The notes under the pieces are model-generated. The model was not told the DNA's origin. It did not search any database and saw only the letters and a list, made by a program, of their open reading frames with translations. A stretch of DNA of 64,000 nucleotides. Source: Henckelia pumila. Its lineage: Eukaryota > Streptophyta > Magnoliopsida > Lamiales > Gesneriaceae. The stretch lies in assembly GCF_033568475.1 (NCBI RefSeq), contig NC_133121.1, forward strand, positions 26,767,374 to 26,831,373, written 5' to 3'. Shown one piece after another: positions 11,480-23,511 of the stretch. How positions within the stretch are numbered: position 1 is the stretch's first letter; each line of letters opens with the position of its first letter. A program made the position numbers and the translations under genes.

Positions 11480-14400
11480 TTAATATAAAATCTCAATCTC
11501 TTGAAAGCTAAGGCCACTTCCAAGATTTACACTCAATAATCCATCCTCAGAATTGTATGTGAACTCCTCATTCTTCTGGTTTACTTTACAAGAACTTGGT
11601 TTGACACTTGAATATGCTCCAAATAATCCAGACCCTCTAGCTTTGATTGTCACACTTGTATCATTAAATGTGCAATCTTCAATTGCTCCTCCAGAGTTGT
11701 ACATTTTGATCAGCCCGATCGGGGCGAAACACACTTTTTCGCCGAGTTCCTGATGGAAAGAATCCCAGAATTCAGTCCAAGTCTGGTGTTTTGGTTTAAA
11801 ACTAATGAAATTGGAAAGTTTTCAAGATTTTAGCATACCTTTATGGGAGAGATGGTAAATATTTCACATTCTAAAATGTTCAAAGAAACTTCAACAGTTT
11901 TGTTCTTCGGAACAACCGAAAGAGACCCTGCAACATCAAACAGTTCAGAAATCAAATTTCTAACAAGATTTCATACTGTTGCATTGGCTAAAAATAATTG
12001 TTGGTATCAAAATAACCTGAGTTATGTCCGAATACAGCATAGTTTCCATTCCAACTTTCCTCTTCTATTTCATCGAGAAATTCGACATCAAGGGGACTCA
12101 CAGAACCAGATATTTGTTTCGAGGTTGGAGCGGATTCAGGAGCTTGTTTCATTAGCCAGGTTCCGGCACCTTGGCAGTTGAAAACCCCTACTATTCCTGT
12201 TCGCTTATTCAAGTTCCATATCTTTAGCAAGCTGTTGGCAAGTTCAGAAGAAAACGTAAACAAAGTGCGAAAACGTGGCACTTGTGCTATTATATATATG
12301 TGGTCCAAATATTCAAGTTGCATTGTAACTAAAGATCATAACTTTTAACGCATCATGGCAGCAAAATGGTATAAAAGAGATTTCATGATTACCTCTTTCC
12401 GTCCATGACCGGATCGATAAACAGGCAGTCCCGAGTCGGCCTGCCAGCGTATCTAGCCCTTAAGATGGATCCATCAGACAGAACAAGTTTCTTTAGGATG
12501 TTGAAATCTTGTTTTCCTGGCTTGTCACTGTAATGTCTCGCACAATCACATTGATGAGTAAAGCAAAAGAGTAGGTCAAGAGACTAATCTTTTCGTAGGG
12601 ATCGAGAAAATATCAACATGGCTTTTTACCTTACATAGACAGGACACCCTCCTATTGCTCTTGCCGCCCCGTGGAACTCAGCAGTGTTGTGATTGCTCTA
12701 TATATCAAGAAGAAGTGTTCAGCAAATATTAGTCACTTAAATTCCGAGGAACAGAATCAGATCGTTGTTTTGTCGCGACTAATTTGGAAGAAGAGAATAA
12801 CTCTTACATGGAACATATCCCAATCCGGCACGAAAACTTCGCCTAGAAGGAGACTATTGAAAGAAACTGATGCAATATGCAGTGTCTGAAAACTTGGTTC
12901 ATTTGGCATGAAATCCTCAGATGCTCTTGCAGTTGCACTCTTCTTTGAACTGAGAATTGACATAAGGCATCAAAAATATTATGAATAAAGACTCTGCAGA
13001 GTATTCAACAAGACTATATTTAAAGCATATTTTACCTGAAAATTGAGTCTGTGTTGTGACACATGCAGCAAATTAGATTATTTTCCCCGAAATTCTTCTC
13101 CATAGATTCATCAAGAGCTTCATGATATTTTTTAGTAATCGAAACTCTTCCTCCGTGCGTGCTGCCTAACGTTTCTAACAAATTTTGAACGTCGACTTTT
13201 ACGCCATCCGCACCACAACTAGCAAGATAGCTGTGCATATCGTTGTAAAAATCGTGAACTTTTTCGGGGTCGACTACTCCAACTCCAAACTTTTCCAAGC
13301 CATCCATGGCTACGTCTCTGATGTTCCCGAGTCTACCAGGTGATTGGACTGGATATTCGAGCTTCGGGTTGTATTTTTTCAGCGCTTCAGATGAAGAAAG
13401 GACTCCACCCCAGTAACCAGCCAAGGCATGCCACATATAAACATATCTGCAAAATACCATCAAGCTTTTGGTTTAGAAATCATGGAGATCAAGAAAATTT
13501 TCTTGAACTTTCATTTCAATCAGAGAATCTTACTTCAAGCCATAATTTTCTTTGATGTAATGGATCAATTGCTTGAGATTTGTTCTCGAACCATCTGCTT
13601 CTCCCTTGAACTTGCTATTTTCCTTGATATCTACCAATCTTGTAGCGAATCTACACCGAAAGAAGCATCATAACAATCAGTACAATGAATGGATAACAAG
13701 ATTCAATTCATACAGACAAACAATAGAAACTTACTGTGATCCTTCGATCAGCGGCTCGCCTTCCTTTATAAATTCGTTAACCGTTTCTTGCCATCCGTCG
13801 TCTATGATCAAGAACTTGGGAGAAATCCCACCTTCTTTGAAACTGAATTCAAGTAATATAACTCAATAAACACAGCCCATATCGCAATTCTATTCAAATA
13901 GTACCTTATGCAGTTTTTTTCACATCTTGGATTAGTAATCTGACCTTTGAAGGCCCTCTTTGATTCCATTCGGAGACACTTCAGTGTAGAATGCATCCCA
14001 AGTGCACCATCCAAACCAGTCTACATGAGCAGGAATCTGTGGAACGATATATTAATGTTAATATCTCGATAATTTTCGCGGTTTATATGACACAGTTTCC
14101 ATTCCTATTATCAAATTTACCTTCTTGGTATCCAGGTGACTAAATGTTCCCTTGTGGTTAGCCAAAATTCTGCACACATACAAATGACAGATACCATTGT
14201 AACACATCTTCAAAATCAATAAACCAGATCAATGTTTTGACAGTGTAAACAAACGTACTTGATCGAATCCCTGATAAGTTCAAAAGGGTTGTCCCCTGAA
14301 TTAACAAATACTCCTTCCAATGCTTCAGAAGTTTGGACTTGAGGATCACCTTAAGCAATGAACAAGCCACATGATATTCCGATCAGTAAATTAGCAAATT

Positions 14401-15186
14401 CTTAAACCAAAACGGATAAATAAAGTCTTGTCAGATTCGCAAAACCAACCGCTTTCATAGCAGAATTGGAGCTCATTTGATTTACTCCCCTGCAAACTTG
14501 TTCTAAATGTTCCATCCAGAACAGGCAAAACAAGAACGTAGAATTTGTTTCCGCTGTTCGGCTCCGCCGGAGTTTCTTCAACCGCCACATCGAGAACAGA
14601 TTCTTGATCCACCTCCAGCAGAAGCATTTGTGTCTCCATAGGAATGTCACTGGCGGATTTTCCGACACGCGGTATCATCCACCAGATCTTGGCTATGAAG
14701 AGACACACGAACTTGCAGTCCCTGGAAAAATTATGTACCGATCATGCCATGTTCTTGGGGAAAACAAAGCACATAACTTGCTTAACGAAGCGTACGCCAA
14801 ACACGAATAATACAGGTACATTGTTCCCAGTGGGTAAAACAAGAAGTTGAAAGCTGGATGAATTATATAAACACAATGTCATCAAATGAACCCATCAAAA
14901 TCTTACACGCCTATTTCTACCTCTAGACTCAGGATTGAAAACCAGAAACCAGAACATATATGATACAGAAAAAAAATATGAGCATGAAGTCAAAGACAAA
15001 TGCTTACTGAAGAACTCCGAGATTGAAAACATGGCGAGAACTGGAGCAAGATGAACTTGCTCCCAGAAAGGCCGATCCGGAATTTGCCGGCGAGACGACA
15101 ACATTTTGGGGAACTCCTGTCAAGACAACCTTGCCACGGAACATGAGGCAGCCATTCTTTATAACCGGCGCTGCTCCGATGGTCAT
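11480..15186 (-). CDS. Alkaline alpha-galactosidase / raffinose-synthase-family protein (seed imbibition protein type), 14 exons
   Basis: GH36-type enzyme acting on galactosyl sugars: hydrolysis of raffinose-type oligosaccharides or galactosyl transfer. Exons on the minus strand are 15186-15008, 14721-14450, 14349-14259, 14169-14121, 14036-13945, 13842-13735, 13650-13534, 13446-13036, 12949-12808, 12697-12630, 12527-12393, 12231-12017, 11927-11839 and 11749-11480. All introns are GT-AG, the frame stays open, and the exons total 2238 nt, 745 residues plus stop, the usual length. The protein starts [18 protein letters not shown], typical of the DIN10/SIP group. [13 protein letters not shown] is at 204-216 and IIDDGWQ at 240-246. 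The likely nucleophile is Asp388 in KVDVQN and the likely acid/base is Asp452 in RASEDF. The end is [11 protein letters not shown]...IEILY. No signal peptide is seen, so it is probably cytosolic. No break was found. Raffinose synthases proper are longer, so alkaline alpha-galactosidase/SIP is preferred. Confidence 0.93.
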
Positions 15187-15203
15187 TTTTGTATGTAAAT
15201 TTA

Positions 15204-15278
15204 CTGCACAGAATCATTTCAAAAATCCCAGTAAGAAACTCGTATGAGATCAAGAAAACGGGAAGGGAAGATCGTTAC
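15204..15278 (-). other. Possible 5' UTR intron of the alpha-galactosidase gene
   Basis: On the minus strand a donor GTAACG at 15278 and an acceptor ...TTCTGTGCAG ending at 15204 bound a 75-bp T-rich segment. The acceptor lies 17 bp upstream of the ATG. An mRNA read would decide. Confidence 0.4.
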
Positions 15279-15417
15279 TTTTATTCGTAAGAAAAACTAA
15301 ACAGCATTATGTACGTAGTTAACCTTTTGAACAAAAAGAGACTTGAAGATTAACAAAATTTCAAGAAACGGGGATCAACGAAATCAAGGGTGAGGAAACG
15401 TGAGTTGAGAACTGAGT

Positions 15418-15425
15418 CTTATATA
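15418..15425 (-). promoter_or_regulatory. TATA box of the alpha-galactosidase gene
   Basis: The minus strand reads CCCTATATAAGACTCAG. The TATATAAG lies about 230 bp upstream of the start codon, placing the transcript start near 15390. A 'SIP'-type gene is often sugar- or dark-responsive, but no specific element was identified. Confidence 0.55.
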
Positions 15426-15429
15426 GGGA

Positions 15430-16114
15430 AACAGAGGCATGTTAGTCCAACAATCTCCAAAAGGCGACAGCAACGGGACATAGGTTGTTACGCGTACATG
15501 TTATATATTTTTTTACCGTCCCAACGAACTTATGTAATAGTTTTGAAATCAGGTCAGATAAGTAAATCACGTTGAACAAACCTAAATTTTTTCTATCGAC
15601 CAAATCTTATATAACAAGTTCGTCTCTAACGTATTTGTAATGATATACAACTCCTACTTGCTAACCGACTCAAACACCTTGTACTAGTTGTATTGGTTAC
15701 CCATGTATATTATGGAAATGACAACTTTTGCAATAAAATATTTATAAAAAATATATGAGACCGATCTATATAGGATTTCAAAAAATCAACACAATTTTTT
15801 AATTGTTATATTTACAGTATATATATATATATATAAGATTAAAGATTCCGTCTGAATTTATAAATAATAATTGTTTGGTGGAACAAGAGATTAATTAATA
15901 ATAAATGAGAGATGGGATACATCCAAAGGAGATTGACATGGAAATGAGTCATCATACTGTGGACTCGTGATTATTAATGGTAACATAATAATTAAAAGAA
16001 TACAGCTACTTTCTAAATTTGTAGGTTGGTAAGCATTCGACCTGCTGAAGGGTGCGTGTGTTGCTTTGATTATTATTATTATTTTTTTTCACAAGAGTGT
16101 TGCTTTGATTTTTG

Positions 16115-16172
<58 letters not shown>

Positions 16173-17100
16173 ATCTGTGCCCGCACGCACTATTTAAAAT
16201 TGTGTTTCTTAATAATAGATGAATATTTTACAGTTTTAAAATAAGATATAATAAAATGAGAGAGTTACTGCAAAAAAATATATTTATAAAAAAAAACTTA
16301 ATGTTTTTATTGAAAAATCGGAAAATTAATATGCTAATTGTGGTATTTGTGTCGACAGTAAATATATTCTAGAAAAAAGCCAGCAAACATGGTAATTTAT
16401 TAAACTTATACTAAAACACCTTCAATCTAATCAAACTTACTACATCTTTCACTATATTATGAAATCATAATTTTTTAATATTTTCCTTTTCTTTTTCCAC
16501 CATCTCAATCTCAAAAATTAATAAATATAGTTCAGTTTTTTAAAATAATTCATTTTTTTTACGGATCACAAAAATTATACGTATCACGATTTGCTAGTGT
16601 ATAAAAATGGGTCAATGATCTTGTGTTTGAAGATATATTAAACAGCCGTCAAATTGTTATTCAACAAGCTTTTTAATTTGGCAGCCGTGCAAGAATTCAA
16701 TTAGACTTCTTACACAAGGTTTTAAGAATACTTTTGTTTAGATTCAAAAAAAAAAAAAAAAAGAAGAATACTTTTGTTTTTTTTAATCTTAAATTTTTCT
16801 TTAATTATACGATGGAATAATAAAGTAAATACTACAAAATTGGTAGGTTCTTTGTGAAATTTTATTATTATTGTAATACAAAATTTGACTTCTTTAGTCG
16901 TTATGTTCATATATATATATATATATATTTCCCCCATTGATTCAATAACTGAGTAGTATGCTCGTGTACCGTTGCGTGTTTATACAATACGTGTTTTTTT
17001 TAAAAAAAAAAAAAATTTAAAATTAAAAAAAATACAAAAAAATATAGTGTTTTATAAATAGATAGTTACTAAAACGTAATAAATACATCACTTTTAAGGG
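15430..17100. other. AT-rich intergenic DNA with microsatellites
   Basis: Upstream region of the alpha-galactosidase gene. It holds short TA runs (about 15819-15835 and 16910-16929), a 52-bp TA run (separate entry) and an A17 run near 16745. The ORFs here are translations of the simple repeats. No gene seen. Confidence 0.6.
16117..16168. repeat. (TA)26 microsatellite
   Basis: Uninterrupted TA repeat of about 52 bp. Confidence 0.97.
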
Positions 17101-17101
17101 G

Positions 17102-17345
17102 GTGTGTGTTATTTTCGTAAATAAAAAGACAACAAAGATCACAAAGTTAATGTTATTTTGGTAAATAAGAGAAAATCTAATGATTAAAAAAAACATGGTC
17201 ATATAAATTAAATTACTAATTTGCCTAATAACTAGTTTTTGTTGTGAATTAAGTTAGGATATAATGGTAATTTTATCTCAAGCTTCACAAATTAATTATA
17301 AGTTAGTTAATTAAAATGTATCTACTATAATAATATACTAAGATA
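17102..17345. repeat. Dispersed repeat, copy 1 (partner at 62600-62815)
   Basis: Shares ordered blocks with 62600-62815: tttggtaaataaga, aaatctaatgattaaaa, gaattaagttaggatataat, tctcaagcttcac and ctactataataa. Orientation is the same. Both copies lie just to the right of a TA run and a stretch with cgtg/gcacg words. No ORF; class unknown. Confidence 0.7.
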
Positions 17346-17407
17346 TACAATTAAATAACTAAATGAATGAATTGGAAACACCTCTACGTCTCCGGAGATT
17401 CAGTGTT

Positions 17408-18656
17408 ATATCGGATGTAATCGAACCGAGTCGAACTCTTGAATATTTGAGTTTGGTTCGTTTATAATTGAACCGAACTCGAACTTTATTTAACGAATAT
17501 ATTAATGGATATATCACGAGCTTATTCGAGCTTTTATCGAGTTTAAACGAACATGTTAGAACTTATGGAGTTTTGATTATTGGCAAATTCCCAAGTCAAT
17601 TGATTCTGCTCAGCTTCGAGAGCAAAAAGACATAAACTAAACGAGTTTCCAAAGCTAAACTGAAGACTCAAAGTTAAACTGCATAAATCAACTGAGTTGA
17701 TCATTGACCAAAGCTCAACCGAAGTGAATGAAGTAAACTGCATTCCTCCAGTTTACCTTCTCAGTCCAGAAAAACGAGCAAAAAGCACTTCAAAGCTTTC
17801 TATCACAAGTCGAAAAACACAAGCACAAGATTCAAGTACATCAGATCAGTAAAAATCATTTGTTGCTAGGTATTGGATTGTAACAAGTGTTGTATTTGTA
17901 ATTTATTAGTTGAGGTATTGGCGTACTGCAAACCTCGTTTTAACAAGAATCAGTCGATGGCTGAATTCTAAAGTGTCCAGGAGTTCTGTTATAAGCGATT
18001 ATATGTAAGCTAGTCCTAGTCTTAAAGTGAGCTGTTGCAAGTTGATTGTAATAGTCAAAGTCTTCTAGAGTGAATCCTTCCGAGGTGGAAGAAAGGGGTG
18101 AAGTAGAAGTCCTTGATATCTCCGAACATCCATAAACAAACCCGTGTGTCTCTCATTTTCAGTCTATCACTCTCACCCATTCACGATTCTATTTGATCTA
18201 TGTTCTAATCTGTTAGTCGGTCTCATTCCGTACTTTACAAGTTGATTGATAACATAGACACACGAGAAGAAAAGGATTCAGTTGACCAACTGATCACCTC
18301 CAAACACGATCCCATCAAGTGATATCTAAGCAGTTTACCTCACCATACCAGATCCTAACATAACATAATAAAGGTAAACTATAGTTTAAATATTAATTAC
18401 AAATTAAATTTATATTTAGAGACAAATATAATATTCTTATTAAAATTTACAATTTTTATTCTAATAAATAAATTTAATCGCTTTTTATATATTTATTATA
18501 AATCAAATATCAAAGCTAGTTCACAAGCTAACAAGTAAACTATCGTAAAGTTTGAGATTGAATATATTATATTAACGAACCACATTTAACGAAATCAAAA
18601 TTTATTGAATCGAGTTTCGAATAAGTCACAAATGACTTAGTCCATTTACATCCAAT
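17408..18656. mobile_element. hAT-like MITE, split by a solo LTR
   Basis: Left part (17408-17553) has repeated GAACCGAACTCGAAC/TTCGAGCTT words. Right part (18366-18656) has the mirrored gaatcgagtttcgaataag and ends in tccatttacatccaat. The reverse complement attggatgtaaatgg resembles the left end atcggatgtaatcg. This layout is common in plant hAT MITEs. I could not find a convincing 8-bp duplication, so the edges are approximate. Confidence 0.45.
17554..18360 (+). repeat. Solo LTR (probable Ty1/copia) inside the hAT-like repeat
   Basis: 807-bp segment with 6-bp inverted ends TGTTAG...CTAACA. Neighbouring 5-mers are gaaca (17549-17553) and taaca (18361-18365), a 4/5 match consistent with an aged duplication. 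There is no internal coding sequence. It interrupts a repeat whose two halves are recognisable on both sides. Confidence 0.65.
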
Positions 18657-19725
18657 AAATATATCTTAAACGTTCTTTAAAAAATACAATAATAAAATAT
18701 TTGGATCAATTATTACAACGTACACCATTTTTATTATAATAAATAAAGAATATATTTCAATTTAATTTTATATTATTATGGAAATATTTGAGTTCTTTGA
18801 TGCATTATTAGAAAACTAAAAGCTTATATTTAAATCAAAGATTATCATCACAAACTCTTTACTTATTGGAGAAAGAAATATATTTTTTTAAAAAAATTAT
18901 AAATATGGAAAAAAACATGTTAGGTTTGAGAAGAGAAGAAGATAAAAAGATGTACGAAGATTAATAATAAGCTCACACATCAATGTTATATAATAAATAT
19001 TATGCGGGATAAAAATAAAAATAGTCCTTGATATTACAATGACAAATCAAAGTGGCTATTATGATTAGTTCAAATATTATATAAAAGTAAAGATAAAGCA
19101 TAACTTCCATTAAAACAAATTCTCTATTCATTAAATCGTTTACACTCGTTTTTTGGAATCAATTTTTTATTGGACAGACGGATTGATTCTCGCTTATCAA
19201 GAAATCAAATGATAGATGATAGTGCGTATTTAATTTGTAAGGAATAATACATTGACTCTGAGGTCGTTGGGGATTGACGAAGGGATTTGAAGTTATAGAT
19301 TTAAAATCAATTTAATAGTTTGAATACATTTATTTTTGTTAAATTTCAAATCTTTAATTTGTATTTGTTAATTTATGTAGATGCAGTGGTGATTAGCATG
19401 AAATGATAGTACCTACATCCAATTAATACATCTCAATTAATTTATGTACTTTTTCTAATTTTTAATTTATTTTTTCGCAAAATATTAAATTTGATTGTCA
19501 GTTTTGTTTTTTAAAGTTGGCTAGTCACCGCAAAAACTTGGAACATGGTAGGTAGATTTTGCCATAAAATTCACATGTACAAGTTGTTAGATGTTACTAC
19601 GTCACCTTTTTTTGTTCTCTCGTCACATCGCACGGCTCCTCTCATGCTAAATGACCTCATCAACTTGTCCCTTGTTACATAACTATACGTATGTACGCAT
19701 GTGCGCACATACACATAATACATAT

Positions 19726-19756
<31 letters not shown>

Positions 19757-19872
19757 ATATATATGTATGTATATATATGAAACAATATATTGTATATAAT
19801 TTTAAAATTTTTATTTGAACATCAATACCTCATGTGAGGTGTGAGATTAATCAAGCATTAATACTAGTTAGT
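18657..19872. other. AT-rich intergenic DNA
   Basis: No gene seen. A TA/TATG microsatellite lies at about 19725-19778, just left of the second copia element. Confidence 0.6.
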
Positions 19873-20725
19873 TGTAAAGTAAACAATTAAATATGAAGAG
19901 ATTTTTATTTCCTAAAATATCTTTCAAGTTTTTCAAAGATTTGTTTAAGTATTTTGTCTTCTTTGGACTTGAAGTTTTAATTTGAATTATTTCCTTATTT
20001 AATAGATATGAGATATTGTGTACTTATCATAATATATTTCAATCTCATTAACTTAATGATTTTTTACCTTATCTTTGCAGATTCAATTTTGAATGAAGGA
20101 AATCAGATCAATTTATTATGGAGATAAGAGTTCACTCCTACATGGAAACAAGATCATGAAGGATTTTGTAAAAGTCGTGAAGGCTTGCATAGAATGTACG
20201 TAGAATGAGAGAGAACTTCAGCGTAGGAATTGAGAGATCTCGAAAACATACTTGAAGCTGAAAAATTTTCTAAGCCATTGTTGCTGAATTTATTGTTAGT
20301 AGATGTCTTGAAGTTTTGAGAGCATTTGAAGATCAAATATTGAAGATTGAAGATCGAAGGCTTGTTGCTCTCGTATTTTGGCATCTAGGGCCAACTCTCT
20401 TATTCTCTTTTCTTTTCTACGTTTAGTAGAATTTTATAGAGTTGTTTTTATTGTTTATTTTCTCACTTGTTTTTGAGAAAATTATTTTGACTACGATTCA
20501 CTAGTTTTAGGGTTTTGTAAAACTCGTTATTATTTTTCTAGTGAAACTTTTTGCCCTGAGGTATTATTTAAGTGTGTTTATTTGTTTATTGCTTGTTTTA
20601 TTCATGTTTTTAATATTTTTGCTATTCATGTTTTTAATATTTTTGTTGCATGATAAGCCAGATGTTGCCAACATCTAGTGACAACATCTGAATCTGATAT
20701 AGTTTGCAACAATTTATTTCTTACA
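19873..20725 (+). repeat. 5' LTR of the SIRE-like copia element
   Basis: Ends TTTCTTACA three bases before the PBS, which fixes the right edge. The left edge TGTAAAGTAAAC is chosen because it gives inverted ends TGTAA/TTACA; with no second LTR it remains tentative. A 25-bp tandem duplication (tattcatgtttttaatattt) occurs at about 20601-20650. Confidence 0.55.
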
Positions 20726-20727
20726 AG

Positions 20728-20739
20728 TGGCATCAGAGA
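20728..20739 (+). other. Primer-binding site (initiator tRNA-Met type)
   Basis: TGGCATCAGAGA, one or two changes from the usual TGGTATCAGAGC. Confidence 0.7.
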
Positions 20740-20796
20740 TAGAATCTTCATACTCTAAGAACTGGTCCTGGTTAATATCTCTTTTTAGGGAATAAT

Positions 20797-22160
20797 ATGG
20801 ATTCAGCAACTGCAAATTCCTTTTTCAAACCTCCAGTGTTAGATGGGACAAATTATGCCTTATGGAAGCCTAGGATGCGTAGCGATGGATGTGCGTGCAT
20901 GGAAGAGTATCCACAATGGGTGGACACCTCCGAAGATCTTATATTCTGAGGGTGAATATATTCTCAAGCCAGAATCCACCTGGACCACCGAGGAGGCACA
21001 AAGTTCGAGCTACAATGCCAAAGCAATTAATGTAATTTTATCAACCATGGATATGAGGATGTTTGAACTCATAGCAGATTGCACTACTGCCAAGGATGCA
21101 TGGGATGTATACAAGAACACTGTGAAGGGACTGAAAGTGTGAAAAGAACGAGGATGAGATTTCTAAACACAAAGTTTGAGAATCTCAGGATGAATAAGGA
21201 TGAAACTATCGTAGACTATGACAAGCGTCTTAGGGAGATAGCCACGGAGGCTTTTGCTCTTGGAGGACCTATTGCAAATAAAAATATGGTGAACAAAGTT
21301 CTTTGATCTTTACCAGAAAGATTTAATGAAAAAATATGGGCCCTTGAAGAAGTGAAAGATACTTCAAAGATGAAGTTGACAGAATTTATAAGCATTCTTC
21401 AAGTATTTGAAATGAACTCGACGACACAAAAGAAAGACAAATGAAATTCTATAGCTTTTCAAGTTTTAAATGACACATAAAAGGATTTTGTTCAATTCGG
21501 CCAAGAGGTATTTTAGTCAGACTTGGAAGAGGACTCGATCTCACTCTTCACCAAAAAAATTGGTGATTATTTGAAGAAGATGAAGGAGACAAGGAATACT
21601 GATAAAAAACTCAAAGCTACAATGTTTTTTGTTAACAAACCTTTGAGAATCGGTGGGCATGATCAATCATCAAGGAAGTTCCCTGACCCTCAAAAGCCTC
21701 AACTTATGCTAGAAGGAAAGAAAAAGCCTACTACAAAGAATATTTACATGGTACAATGTCATGCATGTTAAGGTTATGGGCATTATTTAAATGAGTGTGA
21801 TAATACACTTCGAAAATGGATGAACACTTCCTTGAGTGATGAAGAATCTGAAGAAGATGAATAACAAGATGATAAAGAAATTCACACAGCCCTATTAGCT
21901 TTGTTGGAAAGAAAGAAGAAGTTTCAAGTAAATCCCTTAGGTGTTTTCACAGGTGTTGCCACACCTAGCTGCAATATCTCCCAAAGATCAGTATGTTTGA
22001 ATTCTTCCACTACTAATAGTGTTTGTAATTCTGATGCAGGTGATGAAACAATGTCTATGGAAGATGTTCGTATGCTATACGAAGAGCTGTATGCTGAATG
22101 GACTGAAAGAAATAAGACGAATAATATTATTTCAAAATAAAATGCTGACTTGAGGGCTGC
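20797..22160 (+). pseudogene. Copia gag, N-terminal and middle part, broken
   Basis: Starts ATGGATTCAGCAACTG at 20797 and is frameshifted almost at once (near 20880). It continues in pieces: a CKLKPE-like ILKPESTWTTEEAQ at about 20950, KRTRMRFLNTKFENLRMNKDE at about 21143 and EDSISLFTKKIGDYLKKMKE at about 21526. Stops interrupt at about 21304, 21478 and 21769. The first putative knuckle (CHAC*GYGHYLNEC, about 21760-21800) has a stop inside it. The open frame is cut at 22160 by the solo LTR and resumes at 23512. Confidence 0.8.
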
Positions 22161-23511
22161 TGATAAGTGCATTGTGTATGCATTATTTTGTGTCATTTTT
22201 ATGGTTATTTTGTATGCATTTATTTTACATCATGTGTTTTATTTATATTTTTTTTATTGTGTGTGCATTCTACTCTCATGGTTGATTTTTGTAGGTTAAT
22301 GGAGCTTTTAGAAGAAAACGGAGATAAAGTCTCGCATATGGGCGAGTTCCCATCTCGCGCGTGCGCCACAGCAATTTCCAGCAATGCGAGATTTAGGACG
22401 CGCGCGAGCGAGCCACTACCTCGCGCTAGCGCACAAGAAAATTCCAGCAACAATGTTTATAGGACGTGCGCGAACGAGTATTTATCTCGCGTGCGCGCGA
22501 GAGGAGGTCAAGAAATCTGTTTTAAAGACTTGCGCGCGCGGGAGGATTTTTTCAGGCGCGGGCACAAGTTCGGGATTTTGAGTGTCCGTGAAATTCTAGG
22601 TTGAAAAGGAATTTAATTGGTGCGGACTCTATAAATAGGAGTATTATTATCTTTTGGGATACTTTTTTGGACGCAAGACTGAAGGCGGCTCTTGAACATT
22701 CTCCTATTGTTTCTTCTATTCTCGTATTTTCGAGTTTATGATTTTATAATTTGTTTTATTAATTATGTTTATTCGTGAGTAGTAGTTTTTTATCGATCAA
22801 GGCCACGTGATTGGGCCAGACAATTAATGTAGAAAACTTGATTGTTTATTTGAGAATTTTCAAACTTGATTTTATTTTATTGATTATCGAATTTATATTT
22901 TTCTTGTGAATTACCTGGCCAGTTATTTGCTTGCATGTTAATTGATTCCAAGTCGACATAGGAGGTTTCGATTTCGATCACTTTGATAATCAACATATTG
23001 TAAAACCGACTAGAAATAGAATTTGGTTTCATTATGCGGTTTGGGTGTAAACTGAATTTTCACAGTTCGTCATGCATTCAAATTTTATTAGAATTACGAA
23101 AGATTAATCTGTCAATATTTGAATAAGTTTGATTGTGCTAGAAATATTTCTTTGAATAATTTAGGAGAATTCCCGTGAATTAAAATTAAGTTTGAGTCTT
23201 AAATCGACTGCTTGTTACATGAATTGTCTGGTACCTACGTGTGTCCTTGATTGAACTCTTCCCATTTTGAATTTAATCCAAAAATCTGTGCTGCATTTTT
23301 AATAAGTTGAAATTTATTTAAAATTTAATTTCTTAGTTAAAATCTGAAATCATTCTTTTTTATTAGTCTAGATTAAGTAGAAGTAAATATATTCTGGTAG
23401 TCATATTTATACAGTCTATGTGGGTTCGATATCTGGACCTTTGTCCATCTTACTATTACTTGACCTGGTACGCTTGCCAGTAGAATTTATTCACACCGAT
23501 TTAAACGATCA
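22161..23511 (+). repeat. Gypsy-type solo LTR inserted in copia gag
   Basis: 1351-bp segment starting TGATAAGTGCATTGTG and ending ttaaacGATCA, with inverted ends TGAT/ATCA. The flanks are gctgc (22156-22160) and gctgt (23512-23516), a 4/5 duplication. Removing it rejoins the gag frame on either side. The end ...ttgacctggtacgcttgccag resembles Athila/Tat LTRs. TATA box tataaata is at 22630-22637. Just upstream, 22340-22560 is crowded with gcgcgcgag/ctcgcgcg words. Confidence 0.82.

Noticed and set aside
11843..12181. Plus-strand ORF across alpha-galactosidase exons 12-13
   Set aside because: Spans exon and intron of the minus-strand gene; shadow frame.
16026..16244. ORF with a YIYIYI run
   Set aside because: Translation of the TA microsatellite.
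22167..22604. 145-codon ORF
   Set aside because: Lies wholly inside the gypsy solo LTR; composition follows its GC-rich motif array.
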